Source of the DNA: Brevibacterium sp. XM4083
GTDB lineage: Bacteria > Actinomycetota > Actinomycetes > Actinomycetales > Brevibacteriaceae
Direction: 5' to 3'
DNA length: 64,000 nucleotides
Assembly: GCF_006489205.2 (NCBI RefSeq)
Contig: NZ_VFYR02000001.1
Location: forward strand, 1 to 64,000
The translations under genes were made by a program, and so were the position numbers. Position 1 is the stretch's first letter. Each line of letters opens with the position of its first letter. The notes under the pieces were generated by a model, which worked only from the letters and a program-made list of their open reading frames with translations, was not told the origin of the DNA and searched no databases. Of the stretch, positions 17,907 through 26,063 are shown piece by piece.

Positions 17907-18992
17907 ATGGACCGAGCGAAGCAGCCTTCGCTGCGTGAGCATGCGCTCTCGATCATCCGCGACGCGATCGCCACGGGCGAGCTCGCCGAGGATCGGATCT
18001 ATTCGGCCGCCGGGCTTGCGAAGCAGCTCGGCATCTCGCTCAGCCCGGTGCGTGAGGCGATGATGGCACTTGTCACCGAAGGCACCGTCGAGGCGGTGCC
18101 CAACCGGGGTTTCCGCCTCGTCCCGATCACCGAGGCCGACCTCGAGGAGATCATCCGCATCCGCGTCCTCCTCGCCGTGCCTGCGGTGCGGCAGCTGTGC
18201 GATCGGCTCGCCGAGGCGGGGCCCGGGTCTGCTGCGGGCGAGGGCAGTGCGGGGTCGGCTGCGGGTGCCAGCGGTTCTGGGGCCGTCGACCTCGAGGGCG
18301 CCGACGGGAGAAGCGGTGGCGGAAACGTCCCCACGGGGACGGGAGACAGCGCCCTTGCGGGGACGGGAGACAGCGCCCTTGCGGGGACGGGCGAGGCGAT
18401 CCGCGATCAGCTGCGTCGGCTGCGCACCCATGCCGAGGCGACGGTGGCCGCGGCCGTTGCCGGCGACCTCGTCGCCTTCTACACCCATGACCGCCGGTTC
18501 CACGAGTCGCTCCTCGCGTTCGGGCTCGGACGCCGTGCCGCCGAGATCAGCCTGCGGCTGCGCGACCAGTCCCGGATCGGTCATCTCCCGACGGCGAACG
18601 CGGGGCCCGGCGGCGCGGGATCCAGCGATGCGGGACCCGGCGGAGCGGAGATCGGCAGCGCGGGATCCAGCGGCGCGGGAACTGACGACGCGGGACCCGG
18701 CAGCGCGAGGTCCAGCGGCGCGGGATCCGGCAGAGCGGGAACCGGCGCCCACGCGACTCCAGGAGCGGGATCCCGCAGCGCGGGGACAGGCGCCGGGGTC
18801 GGAGCTGATAGCTCGGACGCCTCGGTGAGGGGACGTGCTGTCGAGAGCGTCGCAGTCACCTCGGCGAAGGAGCTCATCGACATCGTCGACCTCATCGAAG
18901 CGAACCAGCCCGACGCGGTCGCCGATCTCGTCACCCGCAACCTCTACTTCTACAAGCGCACCGAGGCTTCGGCCTCGGATGTCTCGGAGTGA
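17907..18992 (+). CDS. GntR-family (FCD domain) regulator with two repeat insertions
   Basis: A 361-residue regulator, about 130 residues longer than usual. Residues 8-72 form the winged helix (ISLSPVREAMMALVTEGTVE). The FCD effector domain follows but is interrupted twice: residues ~104-162 (Gly/Ala/Ser-rich, with two exact GTGDSALA copies) and ~230-312 (AGPGGAGSS-like units). Outside the inserts the helices are recognisable, including the metal-binding HDRRFHESLL. The histidine expected near the end is replaced by Asn (TRNLYFYKR). It is divergent from the flavoenzyme operon across a palindrome. A repressor responding to a pathway acid or amino acid is likely. Confidence 0.82.
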   Translation: MDRAKQPSLREHALSIIRDAIATGELAEDRIYSAAGLAKQLGISLSPVREAMMALVTEGTVEAVPNRGFRLVPITEADLEEIIRIRVLLAVPAVRQLCDRLAEAGPGSAAGEGSAGSAAGASGSGAVDLEGADGRSGGGNVPTGTGDSALAGTGDSALAGTGEAIRDQLRRLRTHAEATVAAAVAGDLVAFYTHDRRFHESLLAFGLGRRAAEISLRLRDQSRIGHLPTANAGPGGAGSSDAGPGGAEIGSAGSSGAGTDDAGPGSARSSGAGSGRAGTGAHATPGAGSRSAGTGAGVGADSSDASVRGRAVESVAVTSAKELIDIVDLIEANQPDAVADLVTRNLYFYKRTEASASDVSE

Positions 18993-19021
18993 ACGGCACC
19001 GCCGGACCTCTCAGCACACGA

Positions 19022-19060
19022 CATCGCCCCTCCCGCGCGCACTGCGCGGAAGGGGCGATG
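19022..19060. terminator. Bidirectional hairpin terminator
   Basis: A near-perfect dyad (CATCGCCCC at 19022-19030 pairing with GGGGCGATG at 19052-19060, extended inward by CCCGCGC/GCGCGG) lies between the convergent GntR and transporter genes. No clear T-tract is present. The rest of this 234-bp gap holds nothing I recognise. Confidence 0.7.
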
Positions 19061-19226
19061 CCCTGTGCTGGTCCGTCGTGCCTGGTCACGTCAGCGAAGT
19101 CTGCTCAGACGCAGCCGGGCCGTCCCGGACGGGGCCGCACGCGCTAGGACGACACCGCGTCTGCTCGGACGATGCCTCGTCCCTTCAGTTCAGATCACCA
19201 GCTCTGACTGAGCGTCGTCGACGTAC

Positions 19227-20744
19227 TCACTTCCCGGCGCCGATCGGCATAGTTTCGGGGTCGATGTCGGGGTTCTCGTCCTGGCCCTTGGCGAGCTCGA
19301 CGGCCTCTTCGCGCGACGACACCGTCGGGAACGACCCGAGCAGCGGCCGGTGCGCGGATTCGCGCATGAAGAACACGGCGACGAGCGCGATGACCGAGAA
19401 GAACATGATGTAGAACGCCGGCATGTACGAGTTCCCGGTGAGGTCGATGAGTGCCTGGCTGAACAGCGGCGTCGTGCCGCCGAACAGTGAGACGCCGAGG
19501 TTGAACGTCAGGCCCATCGCGCCGTAGCGCGACGCCGTCGGGAACAGCGCCGGCAGGGTCGAGGCGAGGCATGCGATGTAGAACGCCGCGGGCAGCGCGA
19601 CCATGAACAGTGCGATTGTCACCGCCCACATCTCGCCGATCTGCATGACGGCGAAGGCGGGGACGATGAGGACGATCGTCATGCCTGCGGCCAGCCCGAA
19701 GACGAACCGGCGGCCGAGCCTGTCGGAGAGCCGACCGATGAGCGGCAGGCAGATCGACATGATGACGAGCACCGGGATGGTGACGACGGCGGCCTGGATG
19801 TTCGAGACCTTGACCGTCTCCTCGAGGTAGGTCGGCATGAAGCTCGTCAGCGCGTAGCCCACCGTCTGCGATCCCGCGACGATGGCGATGCCGATGAGGA
19901 TCTCCTTCCAGAAGTGGCGGACGACGCCGATGAGGCCGTGGCGGGCGAACGGATCGTCCGCGCTCTTCGTCACGAGGCCCTCCTCCTGAGCGGCTTCGAA
20001 GCCGGGAGTCTCCGGGATCTTCATCCGGAACCAGATGGCGACGACACCGAGCGGGATGGCGACGAGGAACGGGATCCTCCAGCCGCCGTCGACCATCGCG
20101 TTCTCGCCCCAGATGCTCGTGGTCACCACGCTCGTGATGGCCACGGTGCCGGCACCGGCGGCGAAGCCGAGGTAGGAGCCGACGTCGAGCCAGGCGGCCC
20201 AATAGCCGCGGGACTTGTCGGGGGCGAACTCGGAGACGTAGGTGGTGGCACCGGCGTACTCGCCGCCGGTGGAGAAGCCCTGGATCATCTTGAGGATGTA
20301 GAGGGGGATGATCACCCACAGGCCGACCTGAGCGGCGGTGGGCAGAACGCCGATGAGCGCCGTGGCCGTCGCCATCGTCGCCATGGTGAAGAAGAGGACC
20401 TTCTGGCGTCCGATCTTGTCACCGAGCGGTCCGAGCACCATGCCGCCGAGCGGGCGGACGAGGAAGGACACGGCGAAACCGAGCAGCGTGACGAGCAGTC
20501 CCATCTGCGGATCCATGCCCTCGGTGAAGACGGCGGTCATCGTCACGGCAAGGTAGCCGTAGACGCCGAAGTCGAACCATTCCATGAAGTTGCCGACGGT
20601 CGTGCCGCCGATCGCGGTGCGGATGGACTTCGGCTCGACGACGATGCAGTCGTCGGCTTCCAAGCGCTTCTTCTTCGTCGACCGCCGCTTGATGCGGAAG
20701 GGCTTTCTGCTCTCCGCGCTCGGTTCGGTGTGGCCGGATGTCAT
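19227..20744 (-). CDS. MFS transporter of the metabolite:H+ symporter (ProP-like) family
   Basis: A 505-residue, twelve-helix transporter. The NFMEWFDFGVYGYLA segment and the loop motif LGDKIGRQKVLF are hallmarks of the MHS branch of the major facilitator superfamily, which includes ProP (proline/betaine), shikimate and citrate carriers. A basic N-terminal tail precedes helix one, and the C terminus is hydrophilic. The ATG at 20744 has GAGGAA upstream. Beside genes for N-demethylation and a hydroxyproline epimerase-like enzyme, import of proline betaine or a related quaternary amine is the favoured role. Two CRP-like sites lie upstream, suggesting catabolite control. Confidence 0.85.
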   Translation of the reverse strand: MTSGHTEPSAESRKPFRIKRRSTKKKRLEADDCIVVEPKSIRTAIGGTTVGNFMEWFDFGVYGYLAVTMTAVFTEGMDPQMGLLVTLLGFAVSFLVRPLGGMVLGPLGDKIGRQKVLFFTMATMATATALIGVLPTAAQVGLWVIIPLYILKMIQGFSTGGEYAGATTYVSEFAPDKSRGYWAAWLDVGSYLGFAAGAGTVAITSVVTTSIWGENAMVDGGWRIPFLVAIPLGVVAIWFRMKIPETPGFEAAQEEGLVTKSADDPFARHGLIGVVRHFWKEILIGIAIVAGSQTVGYALTSFMPTYLEETVKVSNIQAAVVTIPVLVIMSICLPLIGRLSDRLGRRFVFGLAAGMTIVLIVPAFAVMQIGEMWAVTIALFMVALPAAFYIACLASTLPALFPTASRYGAMGLTFNLGVSLFGGTTPLFSQALIDLTGNSYMPAFYIMFFSVIALVAVFFMRESAHRPLLGSFPTVSSREEAVELAKGQDENPDIDPETMPIGAGK

Positions 20745-20851
20745 TGCTGATTCCTCACGTTGACTGAGATGAAAACGCCGCGGCAACGGCCGGCGGCGTC
20801 AAGGCAATGGAGTTCATCTTTGCGCTGTGCGCAAGCACTGTCAACAGCAAT

Positions 20852-20867
20852 TGTGAACCAGATCACG
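20852..20867. promoter_or_regulatory. CRP/GlxR-like site, promoter-proximal
   Basis: TGTGAACCAGATCACG fits TGTGA-N6-TCACA with one mismatch in the last base. It lies 108 bp upstream of the MHS transporter start, a plausible place for a Crp-family regulator to act. Confidence 0.55.
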
Positions 20868-20977
20868 CAGAAGGCGGATCGTCCGATGCGGATTTCGCAC
20901 CCGCGCTTCGGTGTTCTCATGCGGCAAGCGGCGCTGTGTCGCCATGGAGATCGCCGTGATCCTATTCACGTCCGAAT

Positions 20978-20993
20978 TGTGACAGGGGTCACA
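20978..20993. promoter_or_regulatory. CRP/GlxR-like site, exact consensus
   Basis: TGTGACAGGGGTCACA is an exact TGTGA-N6-TCACA dyad, the classic binding site of Crp-type regulators including actinobacterial GlxR. It lies in the 410-bp gap upstream of the transporter, 126 bp beyond the first CRP-like site. Confidence 0.65.
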
Positions 20994-21090
20994 TGGTGAA
21001 ACGAATGATTCCGTCAGGGAAGCCTGCCGCCGTCCCGGCTCCCGAAGAGTGGGAAGGCCCTCGCCGAGGTGGTCGCCCGGTTGACGACAG

Positions 21091-21130
21091 CGGCGCGCAC
21101 GCCGGGACTCCCGCCCCGGCGTGCGCGCCG
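21091..21130. terminator. Strong hairpin terminator of the decarboxylase gene
   Basis: A perfect 16-bp stem (21091-21106 with 21115-21130, built of GCGCGC and CCGGG runs) and an 8-nt loop lie 24 bp downstream of the decarboxylase stop codon on the minus strand. The remainder of the gap 20745-21154 contains two CRP-like sites and one copy of GCCGAGGTGG, but no gene. Confidence 0.75.
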
Positions 21131-21154
21131 TCGATGTGGTGGATGCTGTCGCCG

Positions 21155-22744
21155 TCAGGCGTCGTGAGCATGCGAGGGAACGACGACCCGGAAGTTCGCG
21201 AGCTCGGGGTCGACGCTGCCGCGCACGTGTCCCGAAGGGCTGGCCGCAACCGCCTGGAGGAAGTCGATCGTCTCCTGGGTGATCTCCTCACCGGGCAGGA
21301 CGTTGGGAATCCCGGGAGGATACGCGGCGAGCGAACTCACACTGATCCGGCCGGCCGCCTCGGCGGCGGAGACGACCTCGGACTCCGCGAAGAACGCATC
21401 GCGCGGAAGCATGACGAGGTCGCCCGCCGCCGGCAGCGGCGGGATCTCGACCGCAGCGTCGTCCTCGGACGCCGGTGCGGTGATCTGCTCGATCGACCCG
21501 TCGACCTCGGCGTGGATACCGGCCTCGGCGTTCTCGAGGCGCAGCTGCTCGAGGGCGTCGAGGAGACGGCTGATGTCCGGGGACTTCCCGAGTCCGATGA
21601 GCGCGACGAGCGTCGTGGCCGTGGCCATCTCGGCGAAGATCCCGAAGTCCTCGGCCAGGCGCTTGCGGACGGTGTGCCCGTCGAGGCCGGTCGCGGTGAT
21701 GTCGATGGGCAGGCGGAACGGGTCGATGTCGACGACGTCCGGGGAGCTGAGGAAGTCGGCCGAGAGCAGCCGGTAGTGCTCCGACCCTTCGATCTGGGCG
21801 CGGGCGTGGCGGATGTTCGCCAGCGACTCCGTGATCGCGTCATGGGAGTTGACGAGGTCGCGGCGGGCGATGTCGATCGACGCCATGAGGTGCGCGTTCT
21901 CGCTCGTCGAGGCCGTCATCATGAACGCGCGGGCGAGTGCCGGTTCGAGGCGGTCGGCGAACTCGGTGTCGCCGAGGTGGAGGAGCGCGGACTGCGTGAA
22001 CGAGCCGGCGAGCTTGTGGGTGCTCATGATGACGACGTCGGCGCCGAGCGTGACCGGGGAGGCCGGGAGGTCGGGGTGGAAGCCGAAGTGCGCACCCCAT
22101 GCCGCGTCGACGATGAGGATCGCGCCGGCCTCGTGGGCCACCTCGGCGAGGGCCGCGACGTCGGCGACCGCACCGAAGTAGCTCGGGGTGACGAGATAGA
22201 CGGCCGTGACCGTCTCCGGGTGGCTGCGGATCGCGCGGCGCAGCGAGTCGGGGGTGACGCCGTGGGCGATGCCGTTGACCTCATCGACGTTGGGTGAGAC
22301 GAAGCGCGGGTTGAGTCCGGCGAGGACGATGCCGTCGATGAAGCTCGAATGGGCGCTGCGCTGCGTGACGACGCCCGAGCCGAGGGTGCCGATGGCCAGC
22401 GCCGCCATCCGGTTGCCCTGCGAGGAGCCGTTCGTGAGGAACCACGTGCGGCGGGCTCCCCACGCTTCGGCCGCGAGCTCGAGGGCCTCGTCCTTCGGGG
22501 TGTCGACGCCGAGGTCGATGCCGTCGAAGAGCGGAGGGATGTCGAGGGCGAGCACGTTCTCGCCGAAGAAGTCGGCCTGACCTGCGGAGATGCCGTCACC
22601 GTTGCCGCCGTGACCGGGAGTCTGGAGAAGCAGGGGGTTGCGGGCGGCGGCCTTCGCGAGAGCGTCGGCGTAAGGGGCGTGAGTGCGCGCGCGATCGCCC
22701 TCGTGGGGTGTCGCGGGCATGGCGGAGTCCTGGTGCACGGTCAT
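21155..22744 (-). CDS. Orn/Lys/Arg decarboxylase-family PLP enzyme
   Basis: A 529-residue fold-type I PLP enzyme of the major Orn/Lys/Arg decarboxylase class. The start (LLQTPGHGGNGDGISAGQADFFG) matches the family's TPGH signature, and the PLP-binding lysine is in MSTHKLAGSFTQ. It would decarboxylate a basic amino acid to a polyamine precursor; which one cannot be told. At ~530 residues it resembles the shorter Gram-positive SpeA-type enzymes rather than the ~750-residue inducible ones. The first ATG (22744) has only a weak ribosome site and a second in-frame ATG at 22720 is possible. It is divergent from a LysR gene across a 90-bp gap. Confidence 0.82.
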   Translation of the reverse strand: MTVHQDSAMPATPHEGDRARTHAPYADALAKAAARNPLLLQTPGHGGNGDGISAGQADFFGENVLALDIPPLFDGIDLGVDTPKDEALELAAEAWGARRTWFLTNGSSQGNRMAALAIGTLGSGVVTQRSAHSSFIDGIVLAGLNPRFVSPNVDEVNGIAHGVTPDSLRRAIRSHPETVTAVYLVTPSYFGAVADVAALAEVAHEAGAILIVDAAWGAHFGFHPDLPASPVTLGADVVIMSTHKLAGSFTQSALLHLGDTEFADRLEPALARAFMMTASTSENAHLMASIDIARRDLVNSHDAITESLANIRHARAQIEGSEHYRLLSADFLSSPDVVDIDPFRLPIDITATGLDGHTVRKRLAEDFGIFAEMATATTLVALIGLGKSPDISRLLDALEQLRLENAEAGIHAEVDGSIEQITAPASEDDAAVEIPPLPAAGDLVMLPRDAFFAESEVVSAAEAAGRISVSSLAAYPPGIPNVLPGEEITQETIDFLQAVAASPSGHVRGSVDPELANFRVVVPSHAHDA

Positions 22745-22834
22745 GCCTTCAGGGTAGGGAACACCGGCGTTGGGGAGAATAGCAAGTTTCCTCTCCTGCT
22801 CTATAGTCAGTATTGAACTCATCGAGGGAGAGCT

Positions 22835-23836
22835 ATGGAAGTCCTGGACACTCGCGGACTCGTCGCGCTGCGCGCCGTCGCAGATGCGGGATCGGTTGCG
22901 GCAGCGGCGACGCGGCTCGACTGGAGCCAGCCGACCGTCAACCATCACCTCGCGAATCTCGAGCGCGCGCTCGGGGCGACCCTCATCGAACGCACTCCCC
23001 GCGGCTCGCATCCGACGACCGTCGGCAGCCTCGTCGTCACGCGGGCAGTGGAGATCCTCGGTCTCGCCGACCGCCTCGTCGACGAAGTCGCGCTGTGGCG
23101 GGATTCGCAGGCGGTGCCGGTGAAGATCGGGGCCGTGCCCACCGTCGGCGCCCGCGTCATCCCGCTGCTCCACCACGAGCTGCAGAAGCGTCCGCGGTGG
23201 CAGGTCGGGGACGATGCGTCGGCGACGGTGCTCGGGGCTGCCCTCGACGTCACGATGGACGAGCACGCGAAGCTCGTCTCGCGCCTCGAGGCCGGCGATC
23301 TCGACCTCGCACTCCTCGTCTCCACCGATGTCGACAAGGTGTGGATCCCGCCGAGCCTCACGGCGCGGAAGCTCTACTCCGAGCAGCTCTTCCTCTGCGT
23401 GCCCAAGGCCGTGGGACCGGTGCCGATCGATCCGCACGGGCTGCCCGACTTCGCGGCGCTCGTCACGCAGTCGTGGGCGTTCAGCATCGATCCCGGCGAC
23501 GCCATCGACGAGGTGATCCGAGCGTTCTGCCTGGCCGCGGGCTTCGAACCCCGGGTGGGGATGCGGATGGACGACTACGCGGCGATCAACAGGATGATCG
23601 CCGCGGGTCTGGCGATCGCGATGATCCCCGAGTCCTCACTGCCCACCGACCCTGAGATCGAGATCGTCCCGATGCCCCTGTCGGCCGCCCGGCGGGACGT
23701 CCTCCTCGTCTCCCGGGCTCCGCAGCTCGGCCCGCGGCAGAAGTCTGCGCGACACGATCCGATCGTCGCCGCCCATTCCGCCGCCGTCGCCGAGGTGGTC
23801 GCTGACGTCCGCACCGTCACCGCGGTCTGGCGGTAG
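22835..23836 (+). CDS. LysR-family regulator, probable controller of the decarboxylase
   Basis: A 333-residue LysR protein. Residues ~1-60 hold the helix-turn-helix (SVAAAATRLDWSQPTVNHHL) and the remainder is the two-lobed effector domain. GAGGGAG lies directly before the ATG. It is transcribed away from the decarboxylase gene, and the shared 90-bp promoter region contains CTATAGTCAGTATTG, A+T-rich for this genome, consistent with overlapping promoters. Regulation of the decarboxylase by a basic amino acid or polyamine is inferred from position. Confidence 0.85.
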   Translation: MEVLDTRGLVALRAVADAGSVAAAATRLDWSQPTVNHHLANLERALGATLIERTPRGSHPTTVGSLVVTRAVEILGLADRLVDEVALWRDSQAVPVKIGAVPTVGARVIPLLHHELQKRPRWQVGDDASATVLGAALDVTMDEHAKLVSRLEAGDLDLALLVSTDVDKVWIPPSLTARKLYSEQLFLCVPKAVGPVPIDPHGLPDFAALVTQSWAFSIDPGDAIDEVIRAFCLAAGFEPRVGMRMDDYAAINRMIAAGLAIAMIPESSLPTDPEIEIVPMPLSAARRDVLLVSRAPQLGPRQKSARHDPIVAAHSAAVAEVVADVRTVTAVWR

Positions 23837-24032
23837 GCCGTCAGGAATGGGACTGCGGCCCCGGCGCTGGGCGGTCGGACCGCGCACTGCAGTCACGGCG
23901 GGGGCAGTCGGACCGCGGTGAGGGAGTCGGGGCGGTCGGGCTGCGGATCGCAAGCCTGAGAGCGCGACGCCGGTGTGGGGACCACCCGGGCGGACCGCCT
24001 CGGCGGTAGGCAGTCGGACTACGAGGTGGCTC

Positions 24033-24491
24033 TCAGTGCGGCTGCCAGGCGTCTTCGATCGCGACTCTGTCCGTGATCTCCGGGGGCAGGGTCTTGACCG
24101 CGAGGTCGGCCATCGTCACCTTCTCGAGGACGTCGCGCAGAGCGAAACGGGCGGCGACCCACACCTGTTGGAGGCATTCGGCGGCGTCATCGTATTCGAC
24201 GGCCTCGGGCCGCTGGCCGTAGATGGAGACGAGGGGGCCGTCGACGGCGCGGATGACGTCGGCGGCGGTCACCTCGGCGGCTGGGCGGGAGAACCGCCAC
24301 CCTCCGGACTTTCCGCGGACGGAGACGAGGATCCCCGCGCGACGGAGGTCGGCGAGGATCGACTGAAGGAAGCCTTTGGGGATGTCCTGCCGGCGTCCGA
24401 GTTCGTCGGCGCTGATGGGATCGCCGTCGACAGCGCCGGCGATCTCGATGAGCGCGCGCAGCGCGTAGTCGGATTTCGTCGTGACCCGCAT
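24033..24491 (-). CDS. Rrf2-family transcriptional regulator
   Basis: A 152-residue Rrf2 protein with the standard N-terminal winged helix (KSDYALRALIEIAGA, then IPKGFLQSILADLRRAGIL and the wing RGKSGGWRF). Only one cysteine is visible (AECLQQVW) instead of the three that hold an iron-sulfur cluster in IscR or NsrR. It is therefore more like CymR, the cysteine-metabolism repressor, than a redox sensor. The next gene in the same direction upstream, beyond a repeat-filled gap, encodes a TauE/SafE sulfite-exporter-type protein, which fits a sulfur theme. Confidence 0.82.
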   Translation of the reverse strand: MRVTTKSDYALRALIEIAGAVDGDPISADELGRRQDIPKGFLQSILADLRRAGILVSVRGKSGGWRFSRPAAEVTAADVIRAVDGPLVSIYGQRPEAVEYDDAAECLQQVWVAARFALRDVLEKVTMADLAVKTLPPEITDRVAIEDAWQPH

Positions 24492-24644
24492 CCCGATATG
24501 CTACCGCGCACGGCGGTTCGGTAGCACCCTGTCTTGCCGCCTGAGGGTGCGGAACACGACAGGCGCAGTGCGGTGGTGTCGGGCTGACTCACCGTGGCGC
24601 CGACTCTGACGCCTCGCGGGTCGTGCCGACCCGCGAGGCTGGCT

Positions 24645-24985
24645 GATCCGAGGTTGGCAGGCCTGAGCCGGGACGACCCGAGCCCGGCCGGCTTGGGCCT
24701 GGCCGACCTGGGCCTGGCCGACCCGAGCTCTGCTGATCTGAGTCCGGCCGACCCGAGCCCGGGCGGCCCGAGCCTGACTGATCCAAGCCCGGACGACCTG
24801 AGCCCAGCCGAGTCGAGCCCTGCTGATCTGAGTCCGGCCGACCCGAGCCCGGCCGACCCGCGAGTCCGGCCGTCTTGGGCCTGGCCGACCCGAGCCTGGG
24901 CGGCCCGAGTCTGACTGATCCAAGCCCGGACGACCTGAGCCTGACTGACCCCAGCCCGGCCGACCCCTCGGAGGGGGTGGCAGGC
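24645..24985. repeat. 15-bp degenerate tandem repeat, ~22 units
   Basis: Nearly the whole 500-bp gap between the Rrf2 and exporter genes is a chain of 15-bp units resembling CCGACCCGAGCCCGG. Longer stretches recur, for example a block beginning CTGATCCAAGCCCGG around 24778 and again around 24916. Because 15 is a multiple of three, all frames stay open and read as pentapeptide-like chains. No start, ribosome site or homology supports a protein. Confidence 0.8.
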
Positions 24986-24991
24986 GTGGCC

Positions 24992-25891
24992 TCAGGCCTC
25001 GGCGCCGACGGGTTCGGTTGCGGCCTCTGCGCGACGGGCCCTGCGCTCGAGGCGGACGACGTGGATGAGCAGGGAGATCCACCCGAGTGCCAGCGCCGCG
25101 AGGATCGTCGAGACCACGGGGGTCGACGCACCGAGGGCCAGTGCGATCGTCCGGGCGTTCGTGAGGATGATGATGCCGCCGGCGGCGATCGCGAGGACTT
25201 TGGCCGGAAGGATCTTCACGAGCCACGCCGCGAACGGTGCGGCGATGATGCCGCCGACGAGCAGAGCGCCCGCGATCGACCACTCGATGCCCTGAGAGCC
25301 GAGGGCGAAGAGGAAGCCGAGCGATCCGCCGACGGCGACGACGAATTCGCTCGTGTCGATCGAGCCGACGACCTTGCGGGGCTCGAGGCGTCCGGAGGAC
25401 AGGAGAGTCGTCGTGCCGACCGGCCCCCAGCCTCCGCCGCCGATTGCGTCGAGCGCGCCGCCGACGAGTCCGATGGGCACGAGCAGACCCTTGCCCGGGC
25501 GGCCCTTGAACGTCGGACGGGCGCCGCCGAGGGCGAGGAAGCGCCAGATGACGTAGACGCCGAGGGCGAGCAGCAGACCGGAGATCCACGGGGTGGCGGC
25601 GTCGCCGTTGAGTCCGGCGAGGAACGTCGCACCGGCGAAGGCGCCGACGAAGCCGGGGACGGCGAGGATGAGGACGGTGCGCCAGTCGACGTTGCCGAAC
25701 TTGTGGTGGGAGATGCCGGAGACGAGCGAGGTGCCGATCTCGGAGAAGTGCACGGCCGCCGAGGCGGTCGCCGGGGCGATGCCGGTGGCCAGCAGCAGGG
25801 TCGTCGACGTCACGCCGTACGCCATGCCGAGGGATCCGTCGATGAGCTGGGCGATGAGCCCGACGATGCCTAAGACGATGAGCTGCCTCAT
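24992..25891 (-). CDS. TauE/SafE-family membrane exporter (TSUP)
   Basis: A 299-residue polytopic membrane protein with about eight helices in two related halves, typical of the TSUP family that moves sulfite, sulfoacetate or similar anions. The first half has GLIAQLIDGSLGMAYG and the second GGALDAIGGGGWGPVGTT, the family's paired glycine-rich motifs. I place the start at the ATG 25891 (MRQLIVLGIVG), preceded by GGAAAGG, not at the upstream frame opening. Proximity to an Rrf2 regulator suggests sulfite or thiosulfate efflux linked to cysteine metabolism. Confidence 0.85.
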   Translation of the reverse strand: MRQLIVLGIVGLIAQLIDGSLGMAYGVTSTTLLLATGIAPATASAAVHFSEIGTSLVSGISHHKFGNVDWRTVLILAVPGFVGAFAGATFLAGLNGDAATPWISGLLLALGVYVIWRFLALGGARPTFKGRPGKGLLVPIGLVGGALDAIGGGGWGPVGTTTLLSSGRLEPRKVVGSIDTSEFVVAVGGSLGFLFALGSQGIEWSIAGALLVGGIIAAPFAAWLVKILPAKVLAIAAGGIIILTNARTIALALGASTPVVSTILAALALGWISLLIHVVRLERRARRAEAATEPVGAEA

Positions 25892-25916
25892 GGTGGCCGC
25901 CTTTCCGTTGTGCGAG

Positions 25917-25978
25917 GTTGAGTGAGATTGTTGAGCAGATTCACGTGCCTCCCACACAATACTCATTAAGTTGAGTGA
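25917..25978. promoter_or_regulatory. Paired GTTGAGTGA sites upstream of the TSUP gene
   Basis: GTTGAGTGA occurs at 25917-25925 and again at 25970-25978, 53 bp apart or about five helical turns. The second copy is part of a dyad, ACTCA-TTAAGT-TGAGT (25961-25976). This A+T-rich block lies directly ahead of the exporter gene and is a candidate target of the nearby Rrf2 regulator. Confidence 0.5.
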
Positions 25979-26063
25979 ATTACTACACTATGAACTTCTG
26001 TGACAGCGGCAGCAGAGGAAGCGGATGAGCGAGTCGCAGATGCTCATGACGGAGCAGCGGTTC

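Noticed and set aside
24589-25131. Repetitive Gly/Ser/Arg/Pro or Asp/Pro/Ser proteins from the 15-bp array
   Set aside because: A 15-bp unit keeps frames open by arithmetic. No start signal was found and the frames overlap the real TSUP gene.
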